Source of the DNA: Eumeta japonica
Taxonomy: Eukaryota; Arthropoda; Insecta; Lepidoptera; Psychidae
DNA length: 64,000 nucleotides
Reading direction: 5' to 3'
Assembly (NCBI GenBank): GCA_005406025.1
Contig: BGZK01000544.1
Coordinates: 1-64,000, forward strand
Made by a program: the position numbers and the translations under genes. The stretch's first letter is position 1. Each line of letters begins with the position of its first letter. Under the pieces are notes generated by a model. It did not search any database. It saw nothing but the letters and a program-made list of their open reading frames with translations, and was not told where the DNA came from. Of this stretch, positions 47,421 to 58,464 are shown one piece after another.

Positions 47421-48179
47421 TATCGTAAGTGCTTGGATTATGTTAAGCGTTCGTGGAATGTTACCGATTTCATTTTACTTTTCATTTATCATTCTCCTTT
47501 ATTTCAAAACGCAATCCAGATCGAATAAGAATCCCCTGTTCTGTGCTAAATAATACCGACGCAAGTGTAAACTGGCAGTAGCGCTTGACATCTAATCCCA
47601 TCAGGAGTTATTAAAAAAAATAATGTTGCTTTTAACCAGAAAGCAACGGGTTTTATTCCTTAACACATTCAAATTAGAGAATGACATCATAACTTAAAAT
47701 GTTCACTCGCTCCATACCTCGGAAAGCATACTAAGCCGTTTGTTTCAAGTATTATTCCAACATTGATGATACCGCCACGATCGTTGACAGACTTCAAATC
47801 GCACTGAACATGAGCTAAGCATCGAGGGTTTAATTTTTAAGCGCTTCAATAGGAAATCATATAAGTAGAAAAGTAATTTTAGCAGGTAGATAACTGATAT
47901 CTGACGCTTTAAGTACCTAAAATACAATATTTCGATATGAAATATGTCATATACTACTAAATGCTCACACGAAGGTAATGTCAATGACGTTCACAAAAAC
48001 AATTGAGAGTGTGTCCTAATTGCTAAATCATTGATTTGCGTTTTGAAATATTTTTCGCATTTCTCCAATTCAAAAGTTGAGATAACGCATAATGTATACT
48101 TTGCAAACGCGTGCTCTTTATATAAATACGTAATTAGTCTGAAGTTTTTTTGAACTTTCGAATATCAAAAAAGGAAAAT
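47421..48179. other. AT-rich non-coding DNA
   Basis: Flank of mariner copy 2. No feature recognised. Confidence 0.5.
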
Positions 48180-49419
48180 AATGTCGGGAAAAAAGTGTTT
48201 TTGATTTTCATATACAAATTCAAGATAATTTTTATCATATTTTGTTTACATTTAACTATAATATATGTACATGCCTTTTTGTTCAACAACTTGTTGCCAT
48301 TTTATAGGTATTGATATAATCTTATTGCTGTAGAAATTTTTAGACTTCTGATCAAAAAACTGCGACTAGCAGTTTTGACAGCCCTCTCTTGATGTTAACC
48401 TAACACTACCTGAAGGATTTTGAAGAGACGGAGACAGGTGAAAATCTGAGGGTGTATGGTCAGGGTTATATAGTGGATGCATGAACACTTCTCAACCGAG
48501 CTCACTCAATTTTTGCTAAGTGACTATAGATATGTGTGGTTTGACGTTATCAGGGTGAAAAGCCACACTCTTTCTGTTTATCCATTCTGTCTGTTTTGTC
48601 TCTACTTCTTACTTGATAATACCAGATGTTGGTAGTAGAGGTCCAAATTGATGGTTATATTCGGCGGTAAAAGTTCATAATGAATAATGCCCTTCCAATC
48701 CCACCGTACACATAGCATCAACTTATTGCGAGTAAATCCGGGGTTCGCTATATGTAGAGCTTGCTTGCCTTTTGACCATGATCTTTTTCGCATCTTCTTG
48801 TTATCGCATATTGTAGGTTATCTTTTCAAAAACAGTTCGATTTCTTTACGTTTCAATAGGGAATCCCAAGTGAATAACCTATTCATTTCAGTGAACTCGT
48901 GTGGGATCCAAATATCGAGTTTCTTTGTATATCCAGCTTTTTTCAAATGGCCCATAACTGTTTTGTGGTCCAACCCCAGCTCATCAGCTAAGTCGTGAGA
49001 ACAAATATTTCGATATTACTCTACTTTTTTCGAAATGACATTGACTTTATCCGTAACAGGTCAACATCGAAATTACCGGACTGAAAATCAAGCATTTTCA
49101 GTTTCGTGCTACTCTTACCGACATTGCATTAGGCCCATAAACGTCACAGATTTTTTTTTCCGCTTGTGTGCATTTTTAAATTTTTTGTAATAAGATTTAT
49201 TTTAAAATGTATTAAATTTCTGCGTTAGATTCACTCATTTTGGTGGACAGAAAAACAATAGAAAAATGGCGCGACACCGTTTGCACTTATTTTCATTTTT
49301 TTTAAATGTCATCCATTTAATAGTATCAAAACCAGCCAGATACAAACAGCATCACCAAAGAGATTATACTACAACTTTTTACTTATAAAATATGAAAAAA
49401 TCTTTTTCCCCAACCTAAT
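48180..49419 (-). mobile_element. Degraded mariner transposon, copy 2
   Basis: About 1.24 kb in the opposite orientation to copy 1 and clearly the same family. Its 5' end lies at the high coordinate, where the minus strand reads 'ttaggttggggaaaaag', the classic mariner terminus. The other end near 48180 ('atgtcgggaaaaaagtg') is its inverted counterpart. TA lies just outside at both ends, consistent with a TA target site. The interior transposase is broken. Confidence 0.88.
48252..49238 (-). pseudogene. Mariner transposase pseudogene
   Basis: Starts at an ATG encoding MSESN, as in copy 1, and ends with a WQQVVEQKG-like C-terminus and a stop near 48252. The best open part (48602-48793) encodes RKRSWSKGKQALHIANPGFTRNKLMLCVRWDWKGIIHYELLPPN, a core stretch of the transposase between its first and second catalytic aspartates. 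The N-terminal third has several deletions relative to copy 1, and the HHDN motif region has lost its key residues (48540-48580). The span of about 329 codons is slightly short. Not functional. Confidence 0.87.
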
Positions 49420-50445
49420 ATATAATGAAGGCATGTAAGCCATTACTACAATAGGTCATTAAAACCATCCACTTACTAATAAATTGATATCTAATTTTAT
49501 GTGAATGCTTATTTTTGAACTAGAAATTGATAAATTTATGTAAGCCATCACTTTGTAAATGATTGTTTGTCTTCTAGTAGATCGAACATTATGGAAATAT
49601 TTCGTGTACAAATGTTAAGTTGTTTGAACAAATAAATAATTTTAAGCGTCACAAAAAATTGTACATATGCATTTATGCTGCTGCGGCATAATTCAGCAAA
49701 CAATATGTGTATAAAAAAAAAATTAAGCTATTTGTTTTTGCATACACGTGTGCTGCTCAGTCCATTCGTTTAGCCGCTTTCGTTACACAATTTAAACCAT
49801 TTGTATGTCAAATAGATAGTCGACTAAAGTATTTATTTATACACAGAAAACAATGCAACCTATTGTCGGGCAAGTTGTACGTGAAGCTAATCCCCTAAGA
49901 TCTTATGGGAAGCTAAATGAACCTGGCTGCCGAACAATGGCAGTCAAAGGCCGTGGCAGGAGTTTCAGTGGCGATCCGATAATGCCTATAGTGTTTGGTG
50001 ACATTTTGAAGTGTGTCAGTCAGCGCTCGCTCGTGACGCCCCCAAGTGGCGAGTTCGTGATCCAAATTAATTAAGCCGAGACACAAAACTGTATTTATCA
50101 CGATAAGGTTGTGACACGTTAGACAAGTATGGATATTATTATTGTATTTAGTTAGAACACTTTTTAACAATAATCGATTTAGTTTGATTCAAAATTAAGC
50201 TCTAATGTGATTTAATATCTAACTGATTATTCATGTAAGATATCTTTAGAAAAACAAACACTGTTATCCTTAAAAAATTTTCTAAAAACAATGTCTTCGT
50301 GAAGACGGAATATGTTAGCAATAAACATAAAAATTGTGCAGATATGTGTGGTAAAGTGTAAATAACCAAGTAAGTTTTATTTGGTTCTGACAATGTCTGC
50401 GAACCGATATCCTAGTAGCACTATAAAGTTTTAACTTAACCATTG
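49420..50445. other. Mostly AT-rich non-coding DNA with one mixed patch
   Basis: The patch at 49855-50090 ('gaacctggctgccgaacaat', 'gtgacgcccccaagtggcga') is unique, balanced sequence without a domain in any frame; it could be another conserved element. The rest shows nothing. Confidence 0.4.
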
Positions 50446-50512
50446 ACCAACCAACCAACCAACCAACCAACCAACCATCCAACCATCCAACCAACCACTC
50501 AACCATCCACTG
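50446..50512. repeat. CCAA tetranucleotide microsatellite
   Basis: A run of CCAA units, uninterrupted over about 32 bp and then imperfect with CCAT variants. The minus-strand frame through it reads as Gly-Trp-Leu-Val repeats and is purely a microsatellite artefact. Confidence 0.92.
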
Positions 50513-51665
50513 ACCATTAACGTTTTTATAATCTTGTTGATTTTATCATTATATAATAAGAGGTGTATTCTAATTTTCGGAATGCTTTTTATTTGATTAA
50601 CAAGGACTATTTACTGCTTGTTGCTGCCGTTGGTTGTCGAATGCTGATGTGAATGGTGTGACTTGCTTTTGTTAAAAATAAATAGTATTTGAGGTAGTAT
50701 ATTAAAATAGACTTTAAAATAAACTCCGTTATTGCTCTGTAATTTTTAACCTTATTCCATTTCATTAAAATATGAACGTTATGGATAAGGTTACCACCAT
50801 TAAAATGGGAAAACTATTCAACCAAGGTTTTTAAACGCCCCAAATCCGGTTACTTACTATTTGTTGATATTGTAAAGCACTTTATAAAATGCTAAACTAC
50901 TTTATAAAACATATTATTTAAAAAAGAACAGAATTGCTTTTTCTTCTAAAACCAAGTTACGATTATTACTTTAATTACCTGATGCTGAAACAGATTTCAG
51001 CATTTTATGACGACACTAATCATTTCAACCAAAATTAAAAAAAAATATGTCATTTAAACGAATTAAATTTCCATCGATTTTCAGAAGATTCTACCCTTTT
51101 TTTAATTTTAATGATTATTTTTGAAAATAAACCAAACGATTTTTTTAACTTATAATAAACAATTTCGAATAAAATTTTAACAAGTGTACGTTTATTATTT
51201 TTTAAACATAGGGATTTTATTGAAATTTTATTTTTGTATTTTTATTATATTTTGAATTTATTAAATTGCTTTTTTATTTTCTTAATGAAATTCGCGCTTT
51301 TTTTAAAGGTAGTATATAAATGTGCTATGTTATTTAAACGTCACAACAATTTGCACATTAATAACATACTGACTTAAGAATTGATCTAAGACTGAAGGTG
51401 GATTTATACATTGTAGAAAGACGTCTTCATTTATAAAACCTACCTCCAGTTTTATCTCCTTATTGTTGATTACAAAAAATTTAAAAAGATTAAAAACACA
51501 CAATTATGCTATAAAAAAATTGTAATATGGCAATTAAAAAGTTTCGATAGGTACTATTTTTCATTTTAATATATTCAAGATTCCCCTTACAAATTACGTC
51601 TTTATTTTACTTTTCTAATTCTTTTTTTTTATCTAGAATAGATAGTATTTGTGAATATGAATATT
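50513..51665. other. AT-rich non-coding DNA
   Basis: Left flank of the LTR element. No feature recognised. Confidence 0.5.
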
Positions 51666-51670
51666 CCTTT
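51666..51670 (+). other. Target-site duplication, left copy
   Basis: CCTTT directly before the first LTR, repeated as CCTTT directly after the second LTR (56505-56509). A 5-bp duplication fits BEL/Pao integration. Five bases can match by chance, but both copies sit exactly at the LTR edges. Confidence 0.65.
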
Positions 51671-52021
51671 TCTTTAAGCTATTTTACCTTCTTTAATATC
51701 ACAGTTTGCCTAAACACAAAAGACAGCCACAGGAGCGGGAGGAAAATGCGCGACAGACGTCATAGAGACTCGCTTGCTGGCGGATCGAAGGTACATTGCT
51801 CAAGCGCATGCGAGTGAAAATAAAACTGAAGACACAGGACGGCGCGGGATCAACTCAGTCTTATATAACAAAACAATTCTCGGGAGGGAAAACAATAAAA
51901 ATAACACAACAGTGCTACCAGATGATTGTGGCCCGAACACCTGGACACATGGGACGAGTGTCGGCGATATCCAGATGAGCCCCCGAATAGACTAATCCTC
52001 ACGGTTGTTCCTGCGCATACA
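51671..52021 (+). repeat. 5' LTR
   Basis: Aligns along its whole length with 56166-56504. Shared blocks include 'gctattttac', 'gcgggaggaaa', 'cttgctggcgga', 'gggatcaactcag', 'aaaacaattctcg' and 'gtcggcga'. It begins TCTTTA and ends CATACA, one change away from the usual TG...CA ends. The 73- and 60-codon frames in it are LTR shadows. Confidence 0.87.
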
Positions 52022-52026
52022 TTTTT

Positions 52027-52043
52027 TGGTGCAAACGTGACAA
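52027..52043 (+). other. Probable primer binding site
   Basis: 'tggtgcaaacgtgacaa' lies 5 bp after the 5' LTR. The opening TGG pairs with a tRNA CCA end. The tRNA species is not identified. Confidence 0.5.
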
Positions 52044-53740
52044 GAATTGAAGGTTACTGCGGGTTAAAAAGGGTTTTTATCCGAGTTTCGTAATATCTAA
52101 TTATAAAATCGTATTTTTTTCGGCTTTGCGGTTATTTTGTTATACCTATTTGGAATTCCCTCAACTTAAAGTACAACCTGGGGTTTGATAAGGTGACATG
52201 CAAGCTGGTGATCGGAAGGTGCTTGAACAAGTAATGTATATCATTCACACGGGTCTTAAGCAATAACTAGCGACCAAGGTCAAATTTTTACTTCGACGAT
52301 ATTATATATCATTATATTAGGTATTACCGTCTGGTAGTACCTAATACGGGTACAATAAATTGTTCTTTGCAGGGCAAAAATTTGTTTAACTTTAAAATAA
52401 CGCTAGCGGGCTACATAAACGTAAACGGTCAAGAACGATAACATTTTGTTTTTAATCTAATATTACGATTATAATTAGTTTAAGGGGGTTTACTTAGATT
52501 GATGTTTTTTTTTAAGCTATTGCATTGCTTTTATCGCGGGCTTTGAGCGCGGCGACCAATTTAAGAAATTCCGTAACGAAAATAAAACCTAACACCCCCC
52601 ACTCCACCTACCATGTCGCTTAGCCGAGCGTTCGCTTAACGTGTTTGTATAAGGTGCGACTGTACGAAGCTCGCACGGATCGAGACGAGCTACTCCGAAA
52701 TCGGACGAATACGTAAGTAGCTCTTTGTTAGAAAGTATATAGGTGTATAAGTATCTATTATATCTTTATAATGCCATATGTACAACAGTGAATAGCAGTT
52801 GCTGGTGAGCTATACGCGTAGAATTTGTGTATAAAGCGTTTTCAATATGAATAAACAAAGTGCATTTATTAATGAAGAAAGTGATGAAAAACTTGAATTA
52901 ATATCAAAGAAAGAAAAAAATAAAATTAACAAGTAATTATAATTGCATAAGTTGATAAAAAATGCTATGCAGTAGCTTTACCGCGGCAGTCCCCGAGTGC
53001 CATACGTTTAATTTTTTTTTTTAATTTGATTTAATATTACCATTTACGATTACGAAAAGCAGCTTTCTTAATACGTATTCTATGTAAAATATATCGCAGG
53101 CAATAAATAAAACTTTATTAGGTAAGTATTTTAAATTTATTGGGTAGGTATTTCTAGAGGTTTAGAGTAGTTTATTATTTTTGTTGCAAGTCGGTTTACA
53201 TATATCGTAACTTTAGATTATTTCTTACATTGTTTTTTTGATTTAGAATGTTTCCTTTTAATGTTTCATTAAGTATTCAGTAGTTTACGAGTATTTAATT
53301 CGGACTTAAGATTTATTGCGGATAACATTTTTTAATACAGGTGAATGTTTAGTTTTTTTTTTCGTGTTACATAATTTTCGGCAGGCGTTATTGGTATATT
53401 GCAGTATATTTTGATAAGAGTTTTCGGAAACGGATTTCGTGGGCGGACAATATTATTGTGTATCATTTTTCACAATTGTTTTTTCTTCCGTTTTTTTTCT
53501 CTCTATTATTCTTGTAGGGACCCCTGGACAAGGGTTCTGCGGGAGGGCAACAATATTATTTGCTTTCTTATGTAGAATAAATATATTTTTATATTGATTA
53601 AGGATTTTATGCGGACTTTGTATTAATTTTTTGCGTTTCGGTGAAACATACTTTGGAAAGTTCCGTAGGAGTTTATTTTTTTTTTAATTTGAGTTATATT
53701 TTTTTTTTAGTATACATCTAGAATATAATATAAGATGTCA
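52044..53740 (+). other. Leader region of the BEL/Pao element
   Basis: About 1.7 kb between the primer site and the first recognisable gag wording, long for this group. It is AT-rich with T homopolymers and a mixed patch at 52600-52720 ('gcttagccgagcgttcgctt'). A 28-codon frame from 52848 (MNKQSAFINEESDEKLEL) is charged and might be a gag start, but it ends at once. A later insertion may lie inside; I could not define its ends. Confidence 0.45.
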
Positions 53741-53741
53741 T

Positions 53742-55020
53742 ATAGAAAATCATTTAGCGGTTTCTGAAGCCAAAGCGGCATAGTTTGAGAGTGCTGCGGG
53801 TGTGATAAATTCCGAAAATAAAAATAGATTGCTGGCACGCTTCGATGTTTTCCTGGAGTATTGAACCCAATTTGTCGAAACATATGAGGCATTGTTGGCC
53901 ACTTTGAAGGATTCCAAACCTAAGCATGAGGCGATGCTATCCAAAGTGGATGCAGACTTTCTCTGATTTTCCAAATTAGCGGATTCATTCAAATTGGCCT
54001 TCGATGACTTAGTATGCAAAAAGGAATCGAAACGTATAGCGGGGCCGGGTTCGACCTTGGCCAGTTCGGCCGACGCGGGGGGCTTAATTTCGCGCTTGGC
54101 GACATTAAGCCTAATTTAATGGGCGAGATCAGGACTGGTTGTCGTTGACTAATCTGTTCGGTAGCTTAGTCAATTCACACTACAGTTGACCTCACAGCGA
54201 GTCAGAAGTTTGTATATCTGCTGTCCTGTCCCTCAGCGTAAGCAAAAGGTTTGGTGGAATATTTAAACATGAATGATGATTTCTACCCAATTTATTAGAA
54301 TGTCGCTATCAAAAGATTCGGCGGCTAGCGGACTCCTTTATATCGCTGATCTTAAATCTATCAATGAAATAAATTAAATCTATGGTGTGTTAAATACAGA
54401 TTGCGGATGGATTCCCTGAACCTTTTCCTGATGGCCACTAAGTCATTGAAGAGATTGAGACTTCCGGTTGGAGAGTGATCTTACTTATTTTTCATTTTTC
54501 CACATAGTAGTGATTAAATTTCCCACTGAGTTGAAATTCGCTTCTAACAAAGAATAGGCAGTGACCATCAAGTGCTGTTAACCTTCCACTAGCTCCTGGA
54601 ATTTCTTGAGAAGGAATATCGGCTCCTCAACAACATTCCACGGGAAATGCGGGAATCGAGCTGTAATGTGTGTCGTTAGGTTACACCTGAACAGTGGACG
54701 GGTGACAGTAATTGCAGGATTAAAAACCATTCACAACTGCTGCGGGAACCTATCGAACCCTAAACTATGTCCGATTTTTGGGACGGAGTGGGACCAGAGA
54801 TGGTGCCCTTTTGTGAAGCGGGCGGTCATGAATTAACCTCATGCGGGCGGTTTTACAACATCCTTAGGGCTCAGGGCTCCTTACTTCCCTCCGGGATTCC
54901 CCTCCACCATCGCTCACCACCACGGATTCAGGCCGTGGTGCGGGAACTACCTCCAACGGAGGAGGTGGACGCGGTACTTTTGCCTACAGCAGTAGTAATG
55001 CTGCGAAATTCAACGGGTTA
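53742..55020 (+). pseudogene. BEL/Pao gag pseudogene
   Basis: Broken plus-strand frames read LLARFDVFLEY, TYEALLATLKDSKPKHEAMLSKVDADF (53831-53965), then a proline-poor linker. The next stretch, at 54180-54270, matches the capsid-like 'fvnS..sLt..qkv.YLls.lsG.Ak.lve' pattern only if frames are switched. IADLKSINEI follows at 54335-54365. At 54600-54850 come RLLNNIP and Cys/His-rich residues (NCCGNLS..KLCPIF), the likely zinc-knuckle region. It has at least several stops and frameshifts. A Gly-rich tail follows (near 54950). Gag packages the element RNA; this copy is dead. Confidence 0.7.
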
Positions 55021-55184
55021 ATTTTATTAATTTATTACTGATTATTTACATCTAATATTTTTTTATTGATATTTATATGGCAGCGCGGGGTTAAATTGAG
55101 ACAAGTTAATATTGGTCATGAGGTGATTGTTGCGGTATTTTAAATCTTATTTCAAATTTAAATTAAGATTTAATAATCAGACAT
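55021..55184 (+). other. Deletion junction region
   Basis: Between gag remnants and integrase there are only about 160 bp of AT-rich sequence. The protease, reverse transcriptase and RNase H segments expected here are missing, which marks a large internal deletion or an element that lost them before insertion. Confidence 0.6.
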
Positions 55185-56150
55185 CATCATCAGAAAAATT
55201 AAAATGCGGGGCTAGTACTCTATTAGCAACATTTCAGCGGGATTTTCGGATAATAGCGACGCTAAATGTGGTGCGAAGTATCCTATTTCGTTGCATTCCA
55301 TGTTGGCAGTTAAAACCTAAAACCTCTAAACCCATGATGAGAGATTTGCCTAAAGATCGGGTTTCTGCGGTTCGCCAATTCGTTGGCTTGGGTACGAATT
55401 TTTCGGGTCCATTTTATATCAAATCTCACAACTTGCGGAATCCTAAAATATTAAAGGCGTACTGTATGTGTTTTTGTTTGCCTTGCGGATAATCACTCAC
55501 ATGATCTTTAGACTTACTAGCGGGAAAACTTATCTGTTATAGGTCATGAACGTTCGAAATAGGGCATAACCTGTATATTCGATCTATCTTCGCGTCCGCT
55601 TTGTACGGGTTATTCAAACCAGCTATTAAATCTGGCAAAACATATCTACGGCGGGTGATCGGCGAGAATAAAGTTACTTTTGTCGAGCTCTCCACAGTTT
55701 CTTGTAAAATAGAGGCTGTATTAAATTTGCAGCCGTTATGTCTTCCTTTGGATGACTACAATGACCTAGCGGTGTTGACTCCTGGTCACTTTGTTAATGG
55801 CCAGCCACTAAATGCGGTTCCAGAATATCTATATTGTGATATGCCAATCTTGCGGCTTTTGCAGTTTCAACGGTTGCAGTAGATCGTGCAAAACATTTGG
55901 AAGCGGTTCCAGTTCAAATATTTGCACAGTCTGTAACAGCTTTATAAATGGACGGACTTAGCAGAATCTCTTCAAGATGGAGACTTAGTCTTAATTAGGC
56001 AGGACAAAGTTACTACACTCCAGTGCATTTCAAAATTATACCCTGGACGGGTTGATGTTGTGCGGGTGGTAGATGTGCGAACACCTACCAGCGGTTTACA
56101 TCGAGCGATTGCCAGCCTTGCACGTCTGCCAAATACAATAAGCAGTAACC
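55185..56150 (+). pseudogene. BEL/Pao integrase pseudogene
   Basis: The first open part (55127-55492) encodes TLLATFQRDF, RCIPCWQLKP (the CxxC of the zinc-binding domain, 55289-55306), MRDLPKDRVSAVRQF, GTNFSGPF and KSHNLRNPKILKAY. The start of the catalytic core therefore has Asn (codon 55397-55399) where the family has its first catalytic Asp. Most of the core between it and 55600 is lost. The second part (55601-55882) has LRRVIGENKVTFVELSTVSCKIEAVLN with the catalytic Glu in KIEAVLN, then LTPGHFVNGQPLNAVPE, a BEL/Pao hallmark. The remaining C-terminal part to 56150 is frameshifted (PGR.DVVRVVD, LARLPNT). Confidence 0.85.
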
Positions 56151-56155
56151 TGCTT

Positions 56156-56165
56156 AGGGGGGGAA
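56156..56165 (+). other. Polypurine tract
   Basis: AGGGGGGGAA lies directly before the 3' LTR, the position and composition expected for the plus-strand primer of an LTR retrotransposon. Confidence 0.75.
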
Positions 56166-56504
56166 CGTTTACGCTATTTTACTTCCTTTAATATTATAGT
56201 TTGTCCCCCATACACAAAAGACAACCGCGAGGGCGGGAGGAAATGCGCGACAAATATACAGACTCACTTGCTGGCGGAACGGAGGTACATCACTCAGGCG
56301 CAGGCGAGTTCAAATAAAATGAAAAATGCGGGGCTGTGCGGGATCAACTCAGTTTTGTATATCAAAACAATTCTCGAGGGTGAAAACAATAAAAACAACA
56401 CAACAGTGGCACTAGACGATCGTGGCCTGAACGGCTGGACATCTAGGACGAGCGTCGGCGAGGCCCCGAACTGACATTTCCTCAGGGCTACTCCGCCGCG
56501 TACA
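56166..56504 (+). repeat. 3' LTR
   Basis: Counterpart of 51671-52021. Begins CGTTTA after the polypurine tract and ends in TACA. About 12 bp shorter than the 5' LTR. Open frames inside it on both strands resemble those of the 5' LTR and are not genes. Confidence 0.87.
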
Positions 56505-56509
56505 CCTTT
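56505..56509 (+). other. Target-site duplication, right copy
   Basis: CCTTT, matching 51666-51670. Confidence 0.65.
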
Positions 56510-57005
56510 CGTGCTCCTAATTTCAAAGATTTCATAATTTTTACAGTCGATTGCAAGTTTCAATTTATTCTCTTATTAAAATTATACACCGCGCGAATAA
56601 TGATTATTTACTTAGTAACTTTTGCAGTTTCATTATCGTGTTTAGTCCATTTGTAATTAAGTTGTTTTTAAGATGTCGAAAACTCCAAATAATAACATCA
56701 TAACTTTTAGATCACCTGACTACAGAAATTCAAGTACTTTTTATTAGCTTTTGACACAGAATTGTGCACTCCTTTTTTCAATAAATTTAATACTACATTT
56801 TATTAATTAGTCTATTATTCACCCGGTAGTCAAACCCAAAAATCTAATAAATGTTTTTCCTAAAATATTTTCCTCTGTTTTGATTAGACAATATGGAGTT
56901 CACGTTTTAAAGATACGTAGTATTATCTTAATCGCAGTCATTATTAAGATTTTTTTCATTAAAATAGTGCAAGATTTGGTAATAAGTGAATAAGTATTTT
57001 CATTA
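56510..57005. other. AT-rich non-coding DNA
   Basis: Right flank of the LTR element. No feature recognised. Confidence 0.5.
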
Positions 57006-57009
57006 AGTA

Positions 57010-57325
57010 ACTATTACACTATAACCTTGGAGTATACACATCACCGGCGTTCTTCGTACATACGTCAAAGGCTACGGACATTTGCACATTTTTAATACTT
57101 CCATCGAGTCTGTCCGAAGTAAAATTTAAAGCCAAAAAGGCGCCGAGGCATGTCCGCACAATGATATCGTCGCCGGTGCGCGCGCGCGGCCCACCGCCGC
57201 GCAGTATGAAGCTGCACACGCCGACCGTCACATTTCAAAACGCGAATATGCTAATTAACATCGCCTCCGCCCGGGGTCCTCAGGTCTGCGCCGCCAGTGG
57301 CCGTGCGCAGCTATAAGCGAATGAG
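57010..57325. promoter_or_regulatory. GC-rich island, candidate regulatory element
   Basis: 'gtgcgcgcgcgcggcccacc' (57176), 'ttaaagccaaaaaggcgccg' (57126) and 'aatatgctaattaacatcgc' (57245, a TAATTA core). A 70-codon minus-strand frame covers most of it and is oddly clean (few low-complexity residues) but has no domain and no flanking splice signal I would trust. A conserved element is more likely than an exon. Confidence 0.42.
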
Positions 57326-57955
57326 AGTGCAATAAAGGCCGTTTTGAAAAATAAACGTGTCGTAAGAGTATAGAGCAACCTAACAAGGCAAATGGTAGAG
57401 AAGGACTTGTAACGTATCGAATTTCGTAAACGTAGCTTATATTTTTTATATTACAAAATATGTTTAATAATATAAACGCCATGAAACGAATAAATTTTAA
57501 TACTAAGTATTTTTAAATATTGACGTTTCAAACCAAACGTTGAATATAAGAAAAGCATTAAGTACCAAATTAAATATTTAATGAAATTCAAATCATTTTT
57601 TTTTATATAATGATCGTTAACAATATCAATTATTTATGGACAATTAATGTGTACTTTTAGTCCTTTTGTCACAATTACAGAGAGAATGTGCTAAGGCAAA
57701 CATTAGCTCAGTCAATACAGATTTCACCTGTAAAACATTTCGATTTTGTTTCCTTCCAGGTTCGCGGTGGGCTTTCGGGTGTTTTCGTCGTATTAAATAC
57801 ACGTGACACGCAAATCTCTAATTTTGAGTCTACAACAAATCGATGCTTAGTGAATAGCAGTGTTGTACATTTTATTAAATTGCACTTTAATGAATACAAG
57901 TTATAGATTTCACTGGCGGTCCTTATATTCGCAGATTAAATAACTAACTACAGAA
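57326..57955. other. AT-rich non-coding DNA
   Basis: Two facing frames of 63 and 72 codons at 57688-57906 overlap each other and show no motif. No gene seen. Confidence 0.45.
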
Positions 57956-57959
57956 CCTT

Positions 57960-58190
57960 CTGTATTCAATTAAAACGTTCGCACTTAAAGAGAGTTTGAT
58001 TTGCCCGGTCCGAGCCTGCATGCAAATCACCCCTTTAATTACGGCGAAGACACGACGAGCCAACGCTCTGGTGTTAATGCAGTTTCAAGAATTGTTAACG
58101 CGACTCGCGATGCCTTAGCATTTTAGTATTTAAATTGAAGGCAAAGCGGATTTTACAAGGGATTTGAGCTTGCGCAGATGAAAGTCCCTA
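57960..58190. promoter_or_regulatory. Candidate conserved regulatory element with octamer site
   Basis: 'gagcctgcatgcaaatcacc' near 58012 contains a perfect ATGCAAAT octamer, followed within 20 bp by 'cctttaattacgg' (TAATTA). The rest ('gacacgacgagccaacgctc', 'gacgcgactcgcgatgcc'-like sequence) is unique and balanced. POU and homeodomain sites together are typical of developmental enhancers; inference only. Confidence 0.45.
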
Positions 58191-58460
58191 TTATATGTTA
58201 CTAGGGTTGTCACAACATTTTTTTATTATTATTTATTTAACAGTTCCCACTAAAGGTCTATTCCATAAAAGATATTCATTCATTAGAAAACATATTTTGA
58301 ATAAGAGCAACTTGGATATAACTTTCGACAAAAAACACGTGTCCCCAACTGACAATATAGAGAGACATTAATTCTATCCATCATCCCGAACCCAAAAAAG
58401 AGTTGAAGTTCATTAAAGGACGCATACCTCAAGTATTATTCTTTGGAAACTCGTAATAAA
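58191..58460. other. AT-rich non-coding DNA
   Basis: No feature recognised. Confidence 0.5.
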
Positions 58461-58464
58461 AATA

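Larger units (their letters stand above)
51671..56504 (+). mobile_element. BEL/Pao LTR retrotransposon, internally deleted
   Basis: Two LTRs of 351 and 339 bp enclose about 4.1 kb. In order: LTR, primer site, long leader, gag remnant, integrase remnant, polypurine tract, LTR. Gag and integrase wording places it in the BEL/Pao group. Protease, reverse transcriptase and RNase H are not seen: gag remnants end near 54850-55020 and integrase begins at about 55185. Intact members are typically 6-7 kb or more. The LTRs differ by many substitutions and small gaps, so the insertion is old. It cannot move on its own. Confidence 0.87.

Noticed and set aside
50315..50506. Frame with Gly-Trp-Leu-Val repeats
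   Set aside because: It is the translation of the CCAA microsatellite.
50689..50710. let-7-like word 'tgaggtagtat'
   Set aside because: Similarity stops after the seed and no hairpin partner is present nearby.
51774..51995. Frames at 51774-51995 and 56268-56474 with similar products, considered as a duplicated gene
   Set aside because: Both lie inside the LTRs and resemble each other only because the LTRs are copies.
54606..55021. Two open frames of 76 and 84 codons, considered as a small gene
   Set aside because: They lie between the two LTRs in the gag position and share Cys-rich gag-like wording, so they are remnants of the retrotransposon.
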